A DNA stretch of 64,000 nucleotides, from positions 310,001 through 374,000 of the forward strand of contig PHAT01000004.1 of the NCBI GenBank assembly GCA_002840435.1. The letters run 5' to 3'. Under the pieces are notes generated by a model. It was not told where the DNA came from. It searched no databases and worked only from the letters and a program-made list of their open reading frames with translations. The translations under genes and the position numbers were made by a program. Positions 17,314 to 26,898 of the stretch are shown piece by piece. This DNA is from Deltaproteobacteria bacterium HGW-Deltaproteobacteria-6. GTDB taxonomy: Bacteria > Desulfobacterota > Syntrophia > Syntrophales > Smithellaceae. Within the stretch, counting starts at the first letter, position 1; every line of letters starts with the position of its first letter.

Positions 17314-18189
17314 ATGAAAATCGATATTCGACAGGTCAAAACCATCGGACAGGGACTGCGGCGGCCCGAAGGCGTGATGGCACAGGATGACGGAAGCGTC
17401 CTTACGGCGGACGGGCTGGGACGCTGCGCGCGCATTGCAGCGGACGGCCGCACCACCTTTTTCGGCCGCCTGGGCGGCATACCCAACGGCATTTGCCTTG
17501 ATCAGAAAGGCAACTGCATCGTCGCCAATATCGGCAACGGCGAAGTTCAATCGGTATCGCCTTCCGGCTCTCACACGGTTTTAATGACCGAGGCTGAAGG
17601 CAAAAGAATGTACACGCCCAACTTTCCCTTCCTTGATTTTTCCGGAAGACTATGGGTATCCAACTCTACGGACAATCCCGATATCGACGCCTCGCTTCAG
17701 TCGCCCGTCCCGGACGGATGCCTGGTTGTCATCGCGGAAGGCCTGCCGCCCCGGATCGTCGCAAACGGCATTTATTTCGCCAATGGCGTGGCGCTGGATG
17801 CGGAAGAAAAATTTGTCTATGTGGCCGAAACCATGCAGCGCCGAGTATTGCGTTATCGCATCAACCCGGAAAACAGTCTGGAGAAGGCGGAAGTTTACGG
17901 GCCGTCGTCCCTGGGCAAACTCGGCTTTCCCGACGGGATCGCCTTTGATGAAGCGGGCAACCTCTGGGTCACCTTCCCCATAGCCAATGCCCTCGGGTTC
18001 ATCGATGCACGGGGCAGGCTGGAAATCTTTGTAGAGGACCCGGATGGCCTTGTAATCAATCGTCCGGCCAATATCTGTTTCGGAGGGCCGGACCGGCGGA
18101 CCGCTTTTATCGGCTCTCTGGGCGGGACCAACGTTCCTTATTTTGAAGTTCCGTTTCCGGGTGTCCGGCTGGCGCATCAGAAATTATAA
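17314..18189 (+). CDS. SMP-30/gluconolactonase family protein
   Basis: A 291-residue beta-propeller lactonase-type protein. Typical blades are visible: RRPEGVMAQDDGSVLTADG, GGIPNGICLDQKGNCIVAN, DFSGRLWVSNST, NGVALDAEEKFVYVAET and FPDGIAFDEAGNLWVT. The usual metal-binding Glu and Asn positions in such repeats appear to be present. GGGAGG stands before ATG 17314, and the gene is 12 bases behind the flavin reductase, so the two are probably one transcript. Substrates in the family range from sugar lactones to cyclic esters; the substrate here is unknown. Confidence 0.85.
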   Translation: MKIDIRQVKTIGQGLRRPEGVMAQDDGSVLTADGLGRCARIAADGRTTFFGRLGGIPNGICLDQKGNCIVANIGNGEVQSVSPSGSHTVLMTEAEGKRMYTPNFPFLDFSGRLWVSNSTDNPDIDASLQSPVPDGCLVVIAEGLPPRIVANGIYFANGVALDAEEKFVYVAETMQRRVLRYRINPENSLEKAEVYGPSSLGKLGFPDGIAFDEAGNLWVTFPIANALGFIDARGRLEIFVEDPDGLVINRPANICFGGPDRRTAFIGSLGGTNVPYFEVPFPGVRLAHQKL

Positions 18190-18246
18190 AGGCTGAAGGC
18201 CGAAGACAGAAGGCTGAAGAATAAAAAATCTGAAAGGAGAATATTT

Positions 18247-19014
18247 ATGGAATACAAGAACATTATCGTATCAACCAAAGACTTTGTAACAACCATCACG
18301 CTCAATCGTCCACCAATGAATTCGGTGAACCTGGGGATTCGTGAAGAATTTTTCGACGCCGTAACCGCGATCGAAAAAAGCAAGGACACCCGTGCCGTCA
18401 TTATCACGGGCGCCGGTGAAAAGGGTTTTTCCGCCGGCATGGATGTCTCCGACATCGCGAACATCACGAAGGGTCCCAACGGCAACGAAATCATGAATGC
18501 CATCTCGCGTTCCACCAAACCCTATATCGCGGCCATCAACGGTCACGCGCTGGGCGGCGGCTGTGAGACGGCTATTGCCTGCCACTTCCGCATCATGACG
18601 GACAACCCCAAGGCGTTCATCGGACTGCCGGAAGTCAACCTGGGCATTACCCCCGGATGGGGCGGCATTCAGAGACTGCCGAGGCTTCTGGGAAAATCCA
18701 AAGCGCTCGACATCATCCTCTTCAGCAAGAGGCTTTCCCCTGCGGAAGCGCTGGCCATCGGTCTGGTGGATAAAGTCGTCCCGGCGGCGGATTTAATCAA
18801 TGAAGCGACAGCGCTGGCCACAGCGCTGGCCAAACGGCCGCCGCTTGCCGTGGCCGCGGTCCTCGACGGCATGAACGTGGGACTGGATAAGGGTTTTGAC
18901 GCAGGATTGAAGCTGGATATTGAATGGTCGAATAAACTGGCCGCCAGCAAAGACGCCATGGAGGGAATCACTGCCTTCCTGGAAAAACGCGAACCAAACT
19001 TTATCGGCGAATAA
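18247..19014 (+). CDS. Enoyl-CoA hydratase/isomerase (crotonase family)
   Basis: A 255-residue crotonase-fold enzyme that hydrates enoyl-CoA esters. The oxyanion hole is in FSAGMDVSDI and GHALGGGCETA. Both catalytic acids of true hydratases are present, one in GGGCETA and one in IGLPEVNLGITPGWGG. The C-terminal helix ends in FLEKREPNF. AAGGAG lies shortly before ATG 18247. The 57 bases before the gene contain short AAGGCTGAAG-type repeats of no known function. A strong terminator follows. Confidence 0.9.
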   Translation: MEYKNIIVSTKDFVTTITLNRPPMNSVNLGIREEFFDAVTAIEKSKDTRAVIITGAGEKGFSAGMDVSDIANITKGPNGNEIMNAISRSTKPYIAAINGHALGGGCETAIACHFRIMTDNPKAFIGLPEVNLGITPGWGGIQRLPRLLGKSKALDIILFSKRLSPAEALAIGLVDKVVPAADLINEATALATALAKRPPLAVAAVLDGMNVGLDKGFDAGLKLDIEWSNKLAASKDAMEGITAFLEKREPNFIGE

Positions 19015-19024
19015 TTTTTAAAAC

Positions 19025-19058
19025 AGGAGAGGCAGCGCCGTCCGGCGCTGCCTCTCCT
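19025..19058. terminator. Strong bidirectional terminator hairpin
   Basis: AGGAGAGGCAGCGCCG (19025-19040) and CGGCGCTGCCTCTCCT (19043-19058) are perfect inverted repeats around a 2-base centre. It lies between the convergent crotonase and PHP genes. The remaining spacer to 19167 carries several copies of a TGAACC word and no gene. Confidence 0.85.
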
Positions 19059-19167
19059 CATTTTATCTCCCCATGCTTTACGCCATTGAACCACTTGTGC
19101 CCCGCAGAGGTACGAGTGCCATTCAGGGTATGAACCGCTGAGCCATTGAACCTCTGAACCCCTGAAC

Positions 19168-19812
19168 CTATTTATCCCTTTTCTCCGCCCGGAGCCTGCC
19201 TGCGCGGATTTCACGGATGAAATCTTCTTCGTTGAGAATTTGATTTTCAAAGACGGTCACGTGGGAACCGATGTTCAGTATTTTATGGGCGTCGCTGCCG
19301 CCGGTGCCGGGAATCTTCAATTCATCCATCGCCTGCCGGACCTTTTTCATGGCCTGTTCGCTATGGTCAGGATGGCACAGCTCAATTGCGTCAAGCCGCA
19401 GTTTATAGACCATATCACCCGCCCCGTAGTAATGGGACCTGCCGCCGCGGGATAATTTATAAGGGTGCGCGGCAATGACAATGCCGCCTTCCCCATGGAC
19501 CGTTTGAACCAGTTCAGCGGCGGAACATTTCTCGGTCAGACTGCGATTGATGCCAAAGACCAGAAATTCACCCTCGGAACGATTGGCGGAATTGAAGGTA
19601 TTGATTTCCTGTCCGTTGATCAAAACAATGCCGCGACCGGCTGCTATTTTCCGCAATCCGCCGAATTCTTCATCCGGCCAGCGCATGCCGTGCTCAGTAA
19701 CGGCAATGCCGTCGAGGCGCGCCGCCGCGGCCTGCTCTATGATCTCTTCATAATCAATAAAAGAACAGCCGGAATACCTGCGGGTATGAATGTGAATATC
19801 AAAAGTGCTCAT
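19168..19812 (-). CDS. PHP-domain metal-dependent phosphoesterase
   Basis: 214 residues. The metal ligands of the PHP fold are complete: DIHIHT near the start, AVTEHGMRW, NGQEINTF, AAHPYKL, and GGSDAHKI near the end. Relatives include nucleases of the RNase AM/TrpH type and histidinol phosphatases; which activity applies cannot be told from the sequence. Length and motif spacing fit the stand-alone phosphoesterases. It lies 37 bases downstream of the amphi-Trp gene and is probably cotranscribed with it. Confidence 0.85.
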   Translation of the reverse strand: MSTFDIHIHTRRYSGCSFIDYEEIIEQAAAARLDGIAVTEHGMRWPDEEFGGLRKIAAGRGIVLINGQEINTFNSANRSEGEFLVFGINRSLTEKCSAAELVQTVHGEGGIVIAAHPYKLSRGGRSHYYGAGDMVYKLRLDAIELCHPDHSEQAMKKVRQAMDELKIPGTGGSDAHKILNIGSHVTVFENQILNEEDFIREIRAGRLRAEKRDK

Positions 19813-19849
19813 CGTGCAGGGGTGACGGGAATCGTCGCTGATTTCATCT

Positions 19850-20074
19850 TTATTTTTTGTTGATCCATTTTACCTGAAACTCGATTTCTTCTTTTCTCCC
19901 TTCGCGTTCATGCTCCACGTTAAATATGGCCGAAGACGGAACTGATATTCTCTCTCCGGAAATGCTGATGGCGAAGCGTTTACCGTTTTCCAGCGCATCG
20001 GCCAGACGGCGAAGTTTGGCGGCAAATTCAGCGACGGGATAGGTCTTTTCCAAATCTCTTGATTTCTTTTTCAT
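19850..20074 (-). CDS. Amphi-Trp domain protein
   Basis: 74 residues. FAAKLRRLADALENGKRF followed by IEFQVKW near the C-terminus is the pattern of the small amphi-Trp family, named for its amphipathic strands and conserved Trp. It is probably cytoplasmic. The family's function is unknown. AGGAGG stands shortly before the start. First gene of a two-gene run with the PHP protein. Confidence 0.75.
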   Translation of the reverse strand: MKKKSRDLEKTYPVAEFAAKLRRLADALENGKRFAISISGERISVPSSAIFNVEHEREGRKEEIEFQVKWINKK

Positions 20075-20454
20075 AAGGGCCTCCTTTAATTTAAAATATC
20101 CTCAGAAAAATATTTATGTCAAGCGGTTTGCGATCATTCCCCGCAAATCACGGCAGTCCCGGTGTGAGATACGCTTGCTGCGCCTCCGATAAAAATTAAT
20201 AAAGCTAAATAGTCGAAATAGTGCCGATATGAAAACTTTCCGCCTGAAAAAGGAATATTTTATGGCTTTTGCTTCAAAAAATTGCTAAAAGGCTCAGGGT
20301 TATCAGTCAGTGGTTCTTTTTTTATTATTTTTTTAGTCAAAAAATCAAAAATTATAGGAGGAATAATCGTAGAAAATTAATCACAATTAGGACAGCGCGA
20401 TATAGTTTGCTTCATTCACATCGTCTTAACACCAAACTTAGGAGGGAAGTTAAT
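20075..20454. other. Intergenic leader of the acyl-CoA ligase gene
   Basis: 380 bases, AT-rich near the gene. The open frame of the ligase runs back to 20269 without a good start, so this part is treated as untranslated. An 8-codon ATG frame behind AAGGAAT near 20250 is too short to support. No riboswitch or repeat is recognised. Confidence 0.5.
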
Positions 20455-22155
20455 ATGGCTGGAGAAGTATCTTATGCGTCAAAACCATGGTTGAAGTCTT
20501 ACGACAAAGGTGTTCCTGAAAAAATTCAGTACGAAGAAATTTGCATGCCCGATATTCTGGATCGATCGGCGGCCAAATATCCGGACCGCATGGCTCTGAA
20601 CTTTCAGGGCTACACCATGAACTATAAAGCTCTCAAAGATATGGTAGACCGTTTCGCTACCTACCTTGCCGGCATCGGCATTAAAAAAGGCGACGCCGTC
20701 GCCATTATTCTGCCCAACATGATTCCCTGCGTAGTAGCCTATTACGCCACCCACAGACTGGGCGCTATCGTTGTTTTAAATAACCCGACCTATTCCGACC
20801 GCGAGCTTGAACATCAGCTCAACGATTCCGGATCAAAAGTCCTGATCACCATCGATCTTCTGGCAAACCGGATGATCGACTTAAGACCCAAAACAAAAGT
20901 TAAGCAAATTATTGTTACGTCGATTGGCGACTATCTGCCGTTTCCGGTCAATCTTTTATTCCCGTTGGTCGGCAAAAAGAAGGGTTTATTGCCGGCGGCG
21001 CCCATGAAACAGGCGAACGACGTATTTAAATGGAAGGATTGTATCGCGAGCTCACAACCCAATCCCCCCAAGGCGAAATTATCTTTCGCTGACACCGCCA
21101 TGTATCAGTATACCGGCGGCACCACCGGTGTTTCCAAGGGGGTTATCCTGACCCACGGCAACATCAGCAAACAGGTGCAGCAGATCAGCGCCTGGTTCCC
21201 GAAGTTCATCGGCACTTATAACATCAACCTGGGCGCCCTGCCCTTCTTCCACGTTTTCGGCATGTCCTGCGCGATGAATTTTTCCATTTATCAGGCATGG
21301 GGAGATGTTTTGATTCCCAAACCGCAGCCGCCGCAGCTGCTGGAAGCCATCAGCAAATTCAAACCAAACTTCGGCGCGCTGGTTCCCACTATGTTTATCG
21401 GCATGTTGAATCATCCGGATATGAAAAAGACGGATGTAAAATGCTTTAAAGGTTTCTTCTCCGGCAGCGCTCCCCTCCCGGTGGAAGTCATTCATGATTT
21501 CGAAAAAGCGGCGGGATCGGTCATTGTGGAAGGCTTCGGCATGACGGAAACCACGCCCGTAACCCATACCAACCCGTTTGAAGGCGTCCGGAAAATCGGC
21601 TCGATCGGCCTGCCCATTTCGGACACGGAATGCCGGATTGTCGATCTGGACAAAGGCGAAGTCGACATGCCCATCGGCGAACCGGGCGAACTGATTATCC
21701 GCGGCCCGCAGGTGACCAAGGGCTATCTCAATCAGCCTCAGGAAACGGCCAGTCTCTTGCGTGACGGCTGGTGCTACACAGGCGACATCGCCACGATGGA
21801 TCAGGACGGATACTTCTATATCGTCGATCGTAAGAAGGATATGATCATCACCGGTGGATTCAATGTTTATCCCAGAGATGTGGATGAAGCTTACTACGAA
21901 CATCCCAAAGTTCTGGAAGCCTGTTCTATCGGCATCCCCGACGCGAAGAGAGGCGAAAACATCAAGTTGTTTGTTGTCCTGAAAGAAGGTGAAACGGCAA
22001 CTGCCGAAGAACTGATTGAATACGGCAAGACAAAGCTGGCCACCTACAAGCTGCCGTCGGAAATTGAATTCCGCAAGGAACTGCCGAAATCCACGGTCGG
22101 CAAAATTCTGCGTAAGGAATTGAGAGCCGAAGAAATGGCCAAAAGGAAAAAATAA
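20455..22155 (+). CDS. Long-chain fatty acid-CoA ligase (AMP-forming)
   Basis: Activates a carboxylic acid to its CoA ester with ATP. The ATP-binding loop is YTGGTTGVSKGVILTHGN, the adenine motif GFGMTETTPVTH, the hinge GDIATMDQDGYFYIVDRKKD, and the C-terminal catalytic Lys lies in STVGKILRKELR. At 566 residues it has normal FadD length. ATG 20455 is chosen for AGGAGG at 20440-20445. Substrate chain length is not determinable. It is a single gene with its own terminator. Two more full-length AMP-forming ligases are in the window, and this one is only distantly related to them. Confidence 0.9.
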   Translation: MAGEVSYASKPWLKSYDKGVPEKIQYEEICMPDILDRSAAKYPDRMALNFQGYTMNYKALKDMVDRFATYLAGIGIKKGDAVAIILPNMIPCVVAYYATHRLGAIVVLNNPTYSDRELEHQLNDSGSKVLITIDLLANRMIDLRPKTKVKQIIVTSIGDYLPFPVNLLFPLVGKKKGLLPAAPMKQANDVFKWKDCIASSQPNPPKAKLSFADTAMYQYTGGTTGVSKGVILTHGNISKQVQQISAWFPKFIGTYNINLGALPFFHVFGMSCAMNFSIYQAWGDVLIPKPQPPQLLEAISKFKPNFGALVPTMFIGMLNHPDMKKTDVKCFKGFFSGSAPLPVEVIHDFEKAAGSVIVEGFGMTETTPVTHTNPFEGVRKIGSIGLPISDTECRIVDLDKGEVDMPIGEPGELIIRGPQVTKGYLNQPQETASLLRDGWCYTGDIATMDQDGYFYIVDRKKDMIITGGFNVYPRDVDEAYYEHPKVLEACSIGIPDAKRGENIKLFVVLKEGETATAEELIEYGKTKLATYKLPSEIEFRKELPKSTVGKILRKELRAEEMAKRKK

Positions 22156-22182
22156 CCACCCGGTAAAGCAATAAACACAACA

Positions 22183-22218
22183 AAAGGCCGGCGCTCTTCA
22201 GAAAGAGCGCCGGCCTTT
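22183..22218. terminator. Terminator after acyl-CoA ligase
   Basis: AAAGGCCGGCGCTCTT (22183-22198) and AAGAGCGCCGGCCTTT (22203-22218) pair perfectly, followed by ATTTTTT. It serves the ligase, and possibly the convergent Usp gene as well. Confidence 0.9.
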
Positions 22219-22284
22219 ATTTTTTATCATTCATGCCCGAAACAGTCCTGACCATCCTGAACGAATCGGATTATGGCGCCGGTT

Positions 22285-22680
22285 TTATTTAACGCAAAGC
22301 ACCGGGCAGCTTGATTCCAGAATAATATACTGGGCATTGGACCCGAAAAACAGCTTACCGACCTTGGATTTTTTCTCGATGCCGATGACGATTTCGTCCA
22401 TTTGCCTGTCTTTTGCAAATTCGACAATATCTTCTCCGGGCGTTAAACCGCGCACCAGAATATGCGTTTCGCAGGCGATGCCTTCGGCCTCCATTGTCTG
22501 TTTGACAAGGGCCAGGCGTTTTTCCACCTTATCCAATTCCGTGCGTTCTTTTTCCGTTACCCGTTCCATGGAACTGGCAATATAAAGAGTAGCATTAAAT
22601 GCCTTGGCTTGCTTCTTGGCAACTTCAAGGGCTGATTTATCAACGTCTAGTTCACCTGCATATGCGACTAATATTTTCAT
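22285..22680 (-). CDS. Universal stress protein (UspA family)
   Basis: 131 residues of the single-domain Usp fold. It begins MKILVAYAGELDVDKSALEV; typical of the fold are the loop VRGLTPGEDIVEFA and the C-terminal IGIEKKSKVGKLFFGSNA, then CPVLCVK. The last part approximates the nucleotide-binding G-x2-G-x9-G-S pattern, so ATP binding is possible. It is cytoplasmic, and the role is general stress response. A single gene, convergent with the acyl-CoA ligase. Confidence 0.88.
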   Translation of the reverse strand: MKILVAYAGELDVDKSALEVAKKQAKAFNATLYIASSMERVTEKERTELDKVEKRLALVKQTMEAEGIACETHILVRGLTPGEDIVEFAKDRQMDEIVIGIEKKSKVGKLFFGSNAQYIILESSCPVLCVK

Positions 22681-22945
22681 CTTTTCTCCCCCGCCTTCAG
22701 TGTTTAGTGTTGATCTTTATGTCCATGCTCTACTTCACTCCGATATCCGACTATAGATAAAACCGCCATTGATGTCAATTAGTTTCTCGCCGGATTTGGC
22801 TCAAATTATCTTGACACAGGGCGATCATCTTCATATACTCCTTCGCTAATTATCATGCTTTTCAAACCAAGAAAACAGGCAAAAAATAATTTTGCTCATT
22901 TTTCGCTGTGATATGAGATCGAAAACGACATCAGGTTTTGTTCAT

Positions 22946-24616
22946 ATGAAAAAAACTATATCAAAAGTCGTAAAAAAAGCTCCCCTGAAAACAAAAGCGT
23001 TCCGGCAAATGGATGATATTTACCGGAACCTGGTTGAAGCCACAAGTGATTCCATTTATATGGTGGACAAAGAGTGCCGCTATCTTTACGTGAACCCCAA
23101 ACACTGCTCAAGGATCGGTTTACAACCGGATGAACTGATCGGCAAAAACTACGGCGAGTTGCATTCGCCCGAAGAAACAAACGTTTTTGCCTCCAACGTG
23201 GCGGATATCTTTAAATCGGGCCAATCATTTCAGCGCCGTTATGTGAGTCAAAGAGACGGAGGAGAGTTCCTGCGCACATTCAGTCCGGTGAAGGAATCTT
23301 CGAACGACGGAAAAATCATTGCTGCTTCCATCATTTCCAAAAATATCATGGAATGGAAGCTGGCGGAACAGCTGTACGCCACCCTGGCGGAGAAATCACC
23401 CATCGGCATTTTTATTGTTCAGAACAAACGCTTTTGCTGGTCCAATCAGCGGTTTCTCGACAATACGGGATATACGGCGGATGACATTACCGGCGCCGAT
23501 TCCCTGTTTATGGTTCATCCGGACGACCGGGAACATGTAAAGGTTTGCGCCCTGGCAATGATGCGCGGAGAAACTGTTTTTCCTTATGAGTATCGCGTTG
23601 TCACTAAAAAAGGCGATATTTTATGGTACATGGGAACCGTTACCTCTATTGAATATAAATATCAGAAGGCCACTCTGGGCTGCCAGATGGACATTTCCCT
23701 TCAGAAACGCGCTGAAGACGCCTTAAAACAAAGTGAAGAACGCTCGCAAACCATCATTGATTCCATTACCGACGCTTACTATGAAGTCGATTTGAGAGGC
23801 AATCTTCTGCTGTTCAACGAAGCCTTCCTGCAATTGTTCGGATACCGGCAGGAGGAAATGCTGGGAATCCCTTACAAACGATATGTGGATAAAAAGAATT
23901 CCGATATCGCCTTTCGGGCCTTCTCACAGGTTTATAAAACGGGAAAACCTCTCAACAAAATGGAATGGGATATCATCCACAAGAGCGGAGAGGTCAGGCA
24001 GGTGGAATTGTCCGTCAGCCTTGCCCGCAACGCCGCCGGCAAGCCCAAGGGATTCCGGGGCATCATGAGCGATATTACCGCAAGGCGCAAAGCGGAGGAA
24101 GGCATCCGCCGGCAGGCCTTCCATGATTCCTTAACCAATCTTGCCAACCGGATCCTTTTTACCGACCGCCTGAACATGGCCATCAAAAGAGCCAAGCGCA
24201 GCCAGAAAATGGTCGCGATCATGGTTCTCGATCTGGATTATTTCAAGGATGTCAATGACCGGTGGGGTCACGCTGCGGGCGATCTGCTGTTAAAAGAAGT
24301 CGCCGACAGACTGGCGGACAAAGTGAGGGACACGGACACGGTTGCCCGCCAGGGCGGCGATGAGTTCTCCGTCGCCCTTTCGTCTTTAAACAATTTTGAT
24401 GAAGCCCGTCAGGTCGCCGAAAAAATCGTGTCTTCTTTTTATCAGCCTTTTCATCTGGATGCCATTGATGCCTACGTGACGGCAAGTCTGGGCATTGCCA
24501 TGTATCCGGACCATGGCGACAACATTGACAGCCTGATTAACAAAGCGGATAAAGCCATGTATGAAGCAAAAAATACAGGGCGGAACCGTTTTTGTTTTTA
24601 CAAAAATAATTCCTGA
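22946..24616 (+). CDS. Multi-PAS diguanylate cyclase
   Basis: Three PAS domains lie in order at about residues 25-135, 140-265 and 270-390, the last ending in the PAC sequence GFRGIMSDITARRKAEE. A GGDEF domain runs from about 395 to the end. The catalytic motif is VARQGGDEFSVALS, and an RxxD inhibition site (RDTD) lies five residues before it. The product would be cyclic di-GMP. There are no membrane segments. No clear ribosome site is seen, so the start is uncertain: ATG 22946 (MKKTISKV) is used, while ATG 22913 and TTG 22892 are in frame. Confidence 0.87.
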   Translation: MKKTISKVVKKAPLKTKAFRQMDDIYRNLVEATSDSIYMVDKECRYLYVNPKHCSRIGLQPDELIGKNYGELHSPEETNVFASNVADIFKSGQSFQRRYVSQRDGGEFLRTFSPVKESSNDGKIIAASIISKNIMEWKLAEQLYATLAEKSPIGIFIVQNKRFCWSNQRFLDNTGYTADDITGADSLFMVHPDDREHVKVCALAMMRGETVFPYEYRVVTKKGDILWYMGTVTSIEYKYQKATLGCQMDISLQKRAEDALKQSEERSQTIIDSITDAYYEVDLRGNLLLFNEAFLQLFGYRQEEMLGIPYKRYVDKKNSDIAFRAFSQVYKTGKPLNKMEWDIIHKSGEVRQVELSVSLARNAAGKPKGFRGIMSDITARRKAEEGIRRQAFHDSLTNLANRILFTDRLNMAIKRAKRSQKMVAIMVLDLDYFKDVNDRWGHAAGDLLLKEVADRLADKVRDTDTVARQGGDEFSVALSSLNNFDEARQVAEKIVSSFYQPFHLDAIDAYVTASLGIAMYPDHGDNIDSLINKADKAMYEAKNTGRNRFCFYKNNS

Positions 24617-24702
24617 AAAGAATCTTACCGGACATGGCGGCGAGGCGGCGCGGTCATCCGCCGTAAAATGCCGCGGCATCAGGAAGAAAGGAATGTCACC
24701 CC

Positions 24703-26082
24703 ATGAAAATTGTCGTCTTAAACGGCAGCCCCAAAGGCGAACTCAGTGTCACACTCCAGTATGTCCGCTTTGCCGCCCGGAAATTTCCCGATCATGCTTT
24801 TGAAATATTTCATGTCGCGCAAACCATCGGCAAACTCGAAAAAGACGAAAAGGCGTTGGGTGACATCCTCGAAGCCGTAAAAAAAGCCGACGCGGTCTTA
24901 TGGTCCTTTCCCCTGTATTTTCTGCTGGTGTGTTCGCAATACAAGCGGTTCATTGAACTGATCTTTGAAAAGAAACAGGAGGCGGCCTTTGCCGGCAAAT
25001 ACACGGCATCTCTTTCCACATCGGTTCACTTCTTCGATCATACGGCGCACAACTACATTCATTCGATCTGCGACGATCTGGGCATGAAATATCTGGGCGC
25101 GTATTCGCCCGCCATGTACGACCTGATGAAAAGGGCGGAGCGCACCCGCTGGCTCGGGTTCATGGGACTTTTCCTTGATGCCGTTTCCCGCCTTGCTCCC
25201 GCAGCCCGGGTCTATCCGCCGCTTGCGGCGCAAAAATTCGTTTACAAACCGGGGCCGGCAAAGGGCCTCGCGGACGCCACGGGGAAAAAGATTCTCATCA
25301 TGAAAGACGGCCGGAAACCATCCGGCAACATCGACGCGATGGTTGAGGCGCTTGCCGCGAATTTCCGCAGCCCCGTCGAGGTGGTCAACCTCATGGACAT
25401 CGATATCAAAGGCGGCTGCCTGGGATGCTGCAAATGCGGTCTGGACAATGTCTGCGAGTACGACGGCAAGGACGGCTATAAAGATTTCTACAACGAAAAA
25501 GTAAAAAAGGCGGATATGGTCGTATTCGCGGGCGCGATCTTCGACCGTTATCTCTCCTCGCGCTGGAAGACCTACTTCGACCGTTCATTTTTCAACACGC
25601 ATATGCCGACGCTCACAGGCAAGCAGATCGCTTTTCTGATTTCCGGGCCTCTGGGACAGATTCCCAATCTGCGCCAGATTCTCAACACCTACGGGGAATT
25701 TCAGGAAGCCAATCTGGCCTCCATCATCACGGACGAATCCGGGGATTCGGGCGAGATTGACGCGCTGCTGACGGAGCTTGCAGTCTCCCTGGTCCGCCCC
25801 GCCGCGCAGCATTACGCGCCGCCCATGACGTTTCTGGGCGTCGGCGGCCGGAAAATTTTCCGCGACGAGGTTTACGGCATGCTGCGCTTTGTATTTCAGG
25901 CCGATCACCGCTACTACAAAACACACGGGCTCTATGATTTTCCGCAGAAAAACTACAAAGCAAGGCGCATGAACGCCTTCATGATGCTGATGACGAAGAT
26001 TCCATCCGTGAAGAAGAAGTTCTTGAAAGTCCTCAAAGTGCAGATGGTAAAACCGGTCAAATTCATTGCCGAAAACAAATAA
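24703..26082 (+). CDS. Tandem flavodoxin-like NAD(P)H oxidoreductase
   Basis: 459 residues with two flavodoxin-like halves. The first (1-190) begins KIVVLNGSPKGELSVT, the FMN phosphate loop, and has LWSFPLYFLLVCSQYKRFIE. The second (about 205-400) begins KKILIMKDGRKPSGNIDAM and holds CLGCCKCGLDNVC, a close-set Cys cluster as in iron-sulfur flavoproteins and related FMN reductases. The C-terminal 60 residues are basic and helical. A ribosome site (AAGAAAGGA) precedes ATG 24703. The GNAT gene follows after 24 bases. Substrate unknown. Confidence 0.78.
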   Translation: MKIVVLNGSPKGELSVTLQYVRFAARKFPDHAFEIFHVAQTIGKLEKDEKALGDILEAVKKADAVLWSFPLYFLLVCSQYKRFIELIFEKKQEAAFAGKYTASLSTSVHFFDHTAHNYIHSICDDLGMKYLGAYSPAMYDLMKRAERTRWLGFMGLFLDAVSRLAPAARVYPPLAAQKFVYKPGPAKGLADATGKKILIMKDGRKPSGNIDAMVEALAANFRSPVEVVNLMDIDIKGGCLGCCKCGLDNVCEYDGKDGYKDFYNEKVKKADMVVFAGAIFDRYLSSRWKTYFDRSFFNTHMPTLTGKQIAFLISGPLGQIPNLRQILNTYGEFQEANLASIITDESGDSGEIDALLTELAVSLVRPAAQHYAPPMTFLGVGGRKIFRDEVYGMLRFVFQADHRYYKTHGLYDFPQKNYKARRMNAFMMLMTKIPSVKKKFLKVLKVQMVKPVKFIAENK

Positions 26083-26106
26083 GACAACCTCTCAGAGGAC
26101 CTGCTG

Positions 26107-26898
26107 ATGAACAAGCAAGATATCCTGCAACTTGCCGATCAGAATCTGGCGGAATCTGTCCGGGAAATGGCGCGGTGGAATAGTACCGGTGAGATTTTCG
26201 AACAGCATGATCTGCTGCTGACCTGCGGCGCCGACTGGTCTCCGGCGACAAATTTTGCAATTTGCCTGAACAACCGGCAGGGCCGATCCGGCTCGGACTT
26301 GTTCAACCGGATCAAATCTTTTTATGCGGAGAGAAAATCGGGTTTTAGCATTCATATCCGCAAGCATGCGGATGCGGAGCTGGAAAGCATTTTAAAACAG
26401 GAAAATTTCTACCTGATAGCCGATGCGCCGGGCATGATGATCGATAAACCGTTTCCCGATAAAAGGCTGCCGGAAGAAATTGAAATCCGGCATGTCACGG
26501 AAGAATCAGGCGTTGTCGATTTTTCTTCCGTCACCATACAAAGCTTCCAAAGCCTTGGTCTGCCGCCGGAAACAGGCGCTAAAATATTTGCGTCTCCCGA
26601 AAGACTGCTCAAGCCTTTTCACGACATCGTTGTTGCCTATGACAAAGATCAACCGGTTTCAGCCGCCATGCTCATTTACTCCCACGCCATAGCGGGCATT
26701 TACTGGGTGGGAACCGTCCCCGGCGCCCGGGGCAAAGGCCTGGCCTGCGCATGCGTCAGTGCTATAGTCAACGATGCATTGCAACGGGGCGCGCCGTTTG
26801 TTGCTCTCCAGGCCAGCAAATTCGGCGCACCGGTTTACCGGCGCATGGGCTTTACGGAATTTACCCGTTATCCATGGTACATGTATTTTAAAAAATAA
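26107..26898 (+). CDS. GNAT-family N-acetyltransferase
   Basis: 263 residues. The C-terminal half has the acetyl-CoA pyrophosphate loop VPGARGKGLACACVSAIV and the family-typical ending APVYRRMGFTEF. The N-terminal half (1-125) is a divergent domain that probably binds the acceptor. It lies between the flavoprotein and the hydroxyacid dehydrogenase, with the latter's ATG overlapping its stop by one base. The three genes 24703-27872 are therefore likely an operon. The acetyl acceptor is unknown. Confidence 0.82.
   Translation: MNKQDILQLADQNLAESVREMARWNSTGEIFEQHDLLLTCGADWSPATNFAICLNNRQGRSGSDLFNRIKSFYAERKSGFSIHIRKHADAELESILKQENFYLIADAPGMMIDKPFPDKRLPEEIEIRHVTEESGVVDFSSVTIQSFQSLGLPPETGAKIFASPERLLKPFHDIVVAYDKDQPVSAAMLIYSHAIAGIYWVGTVPGARGKGLACACVSAIVNDALQRGAPFVALQASKFGAPVYRRMGFTEFTRYPWYMYFKK

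Noticed and set aside
20250-20285. 8-codon frame before the acyl-CoA ligase as an attenuator peptide
   Set aside because: No run of a regulatory codon and no paired hairpins that would support attenuation.
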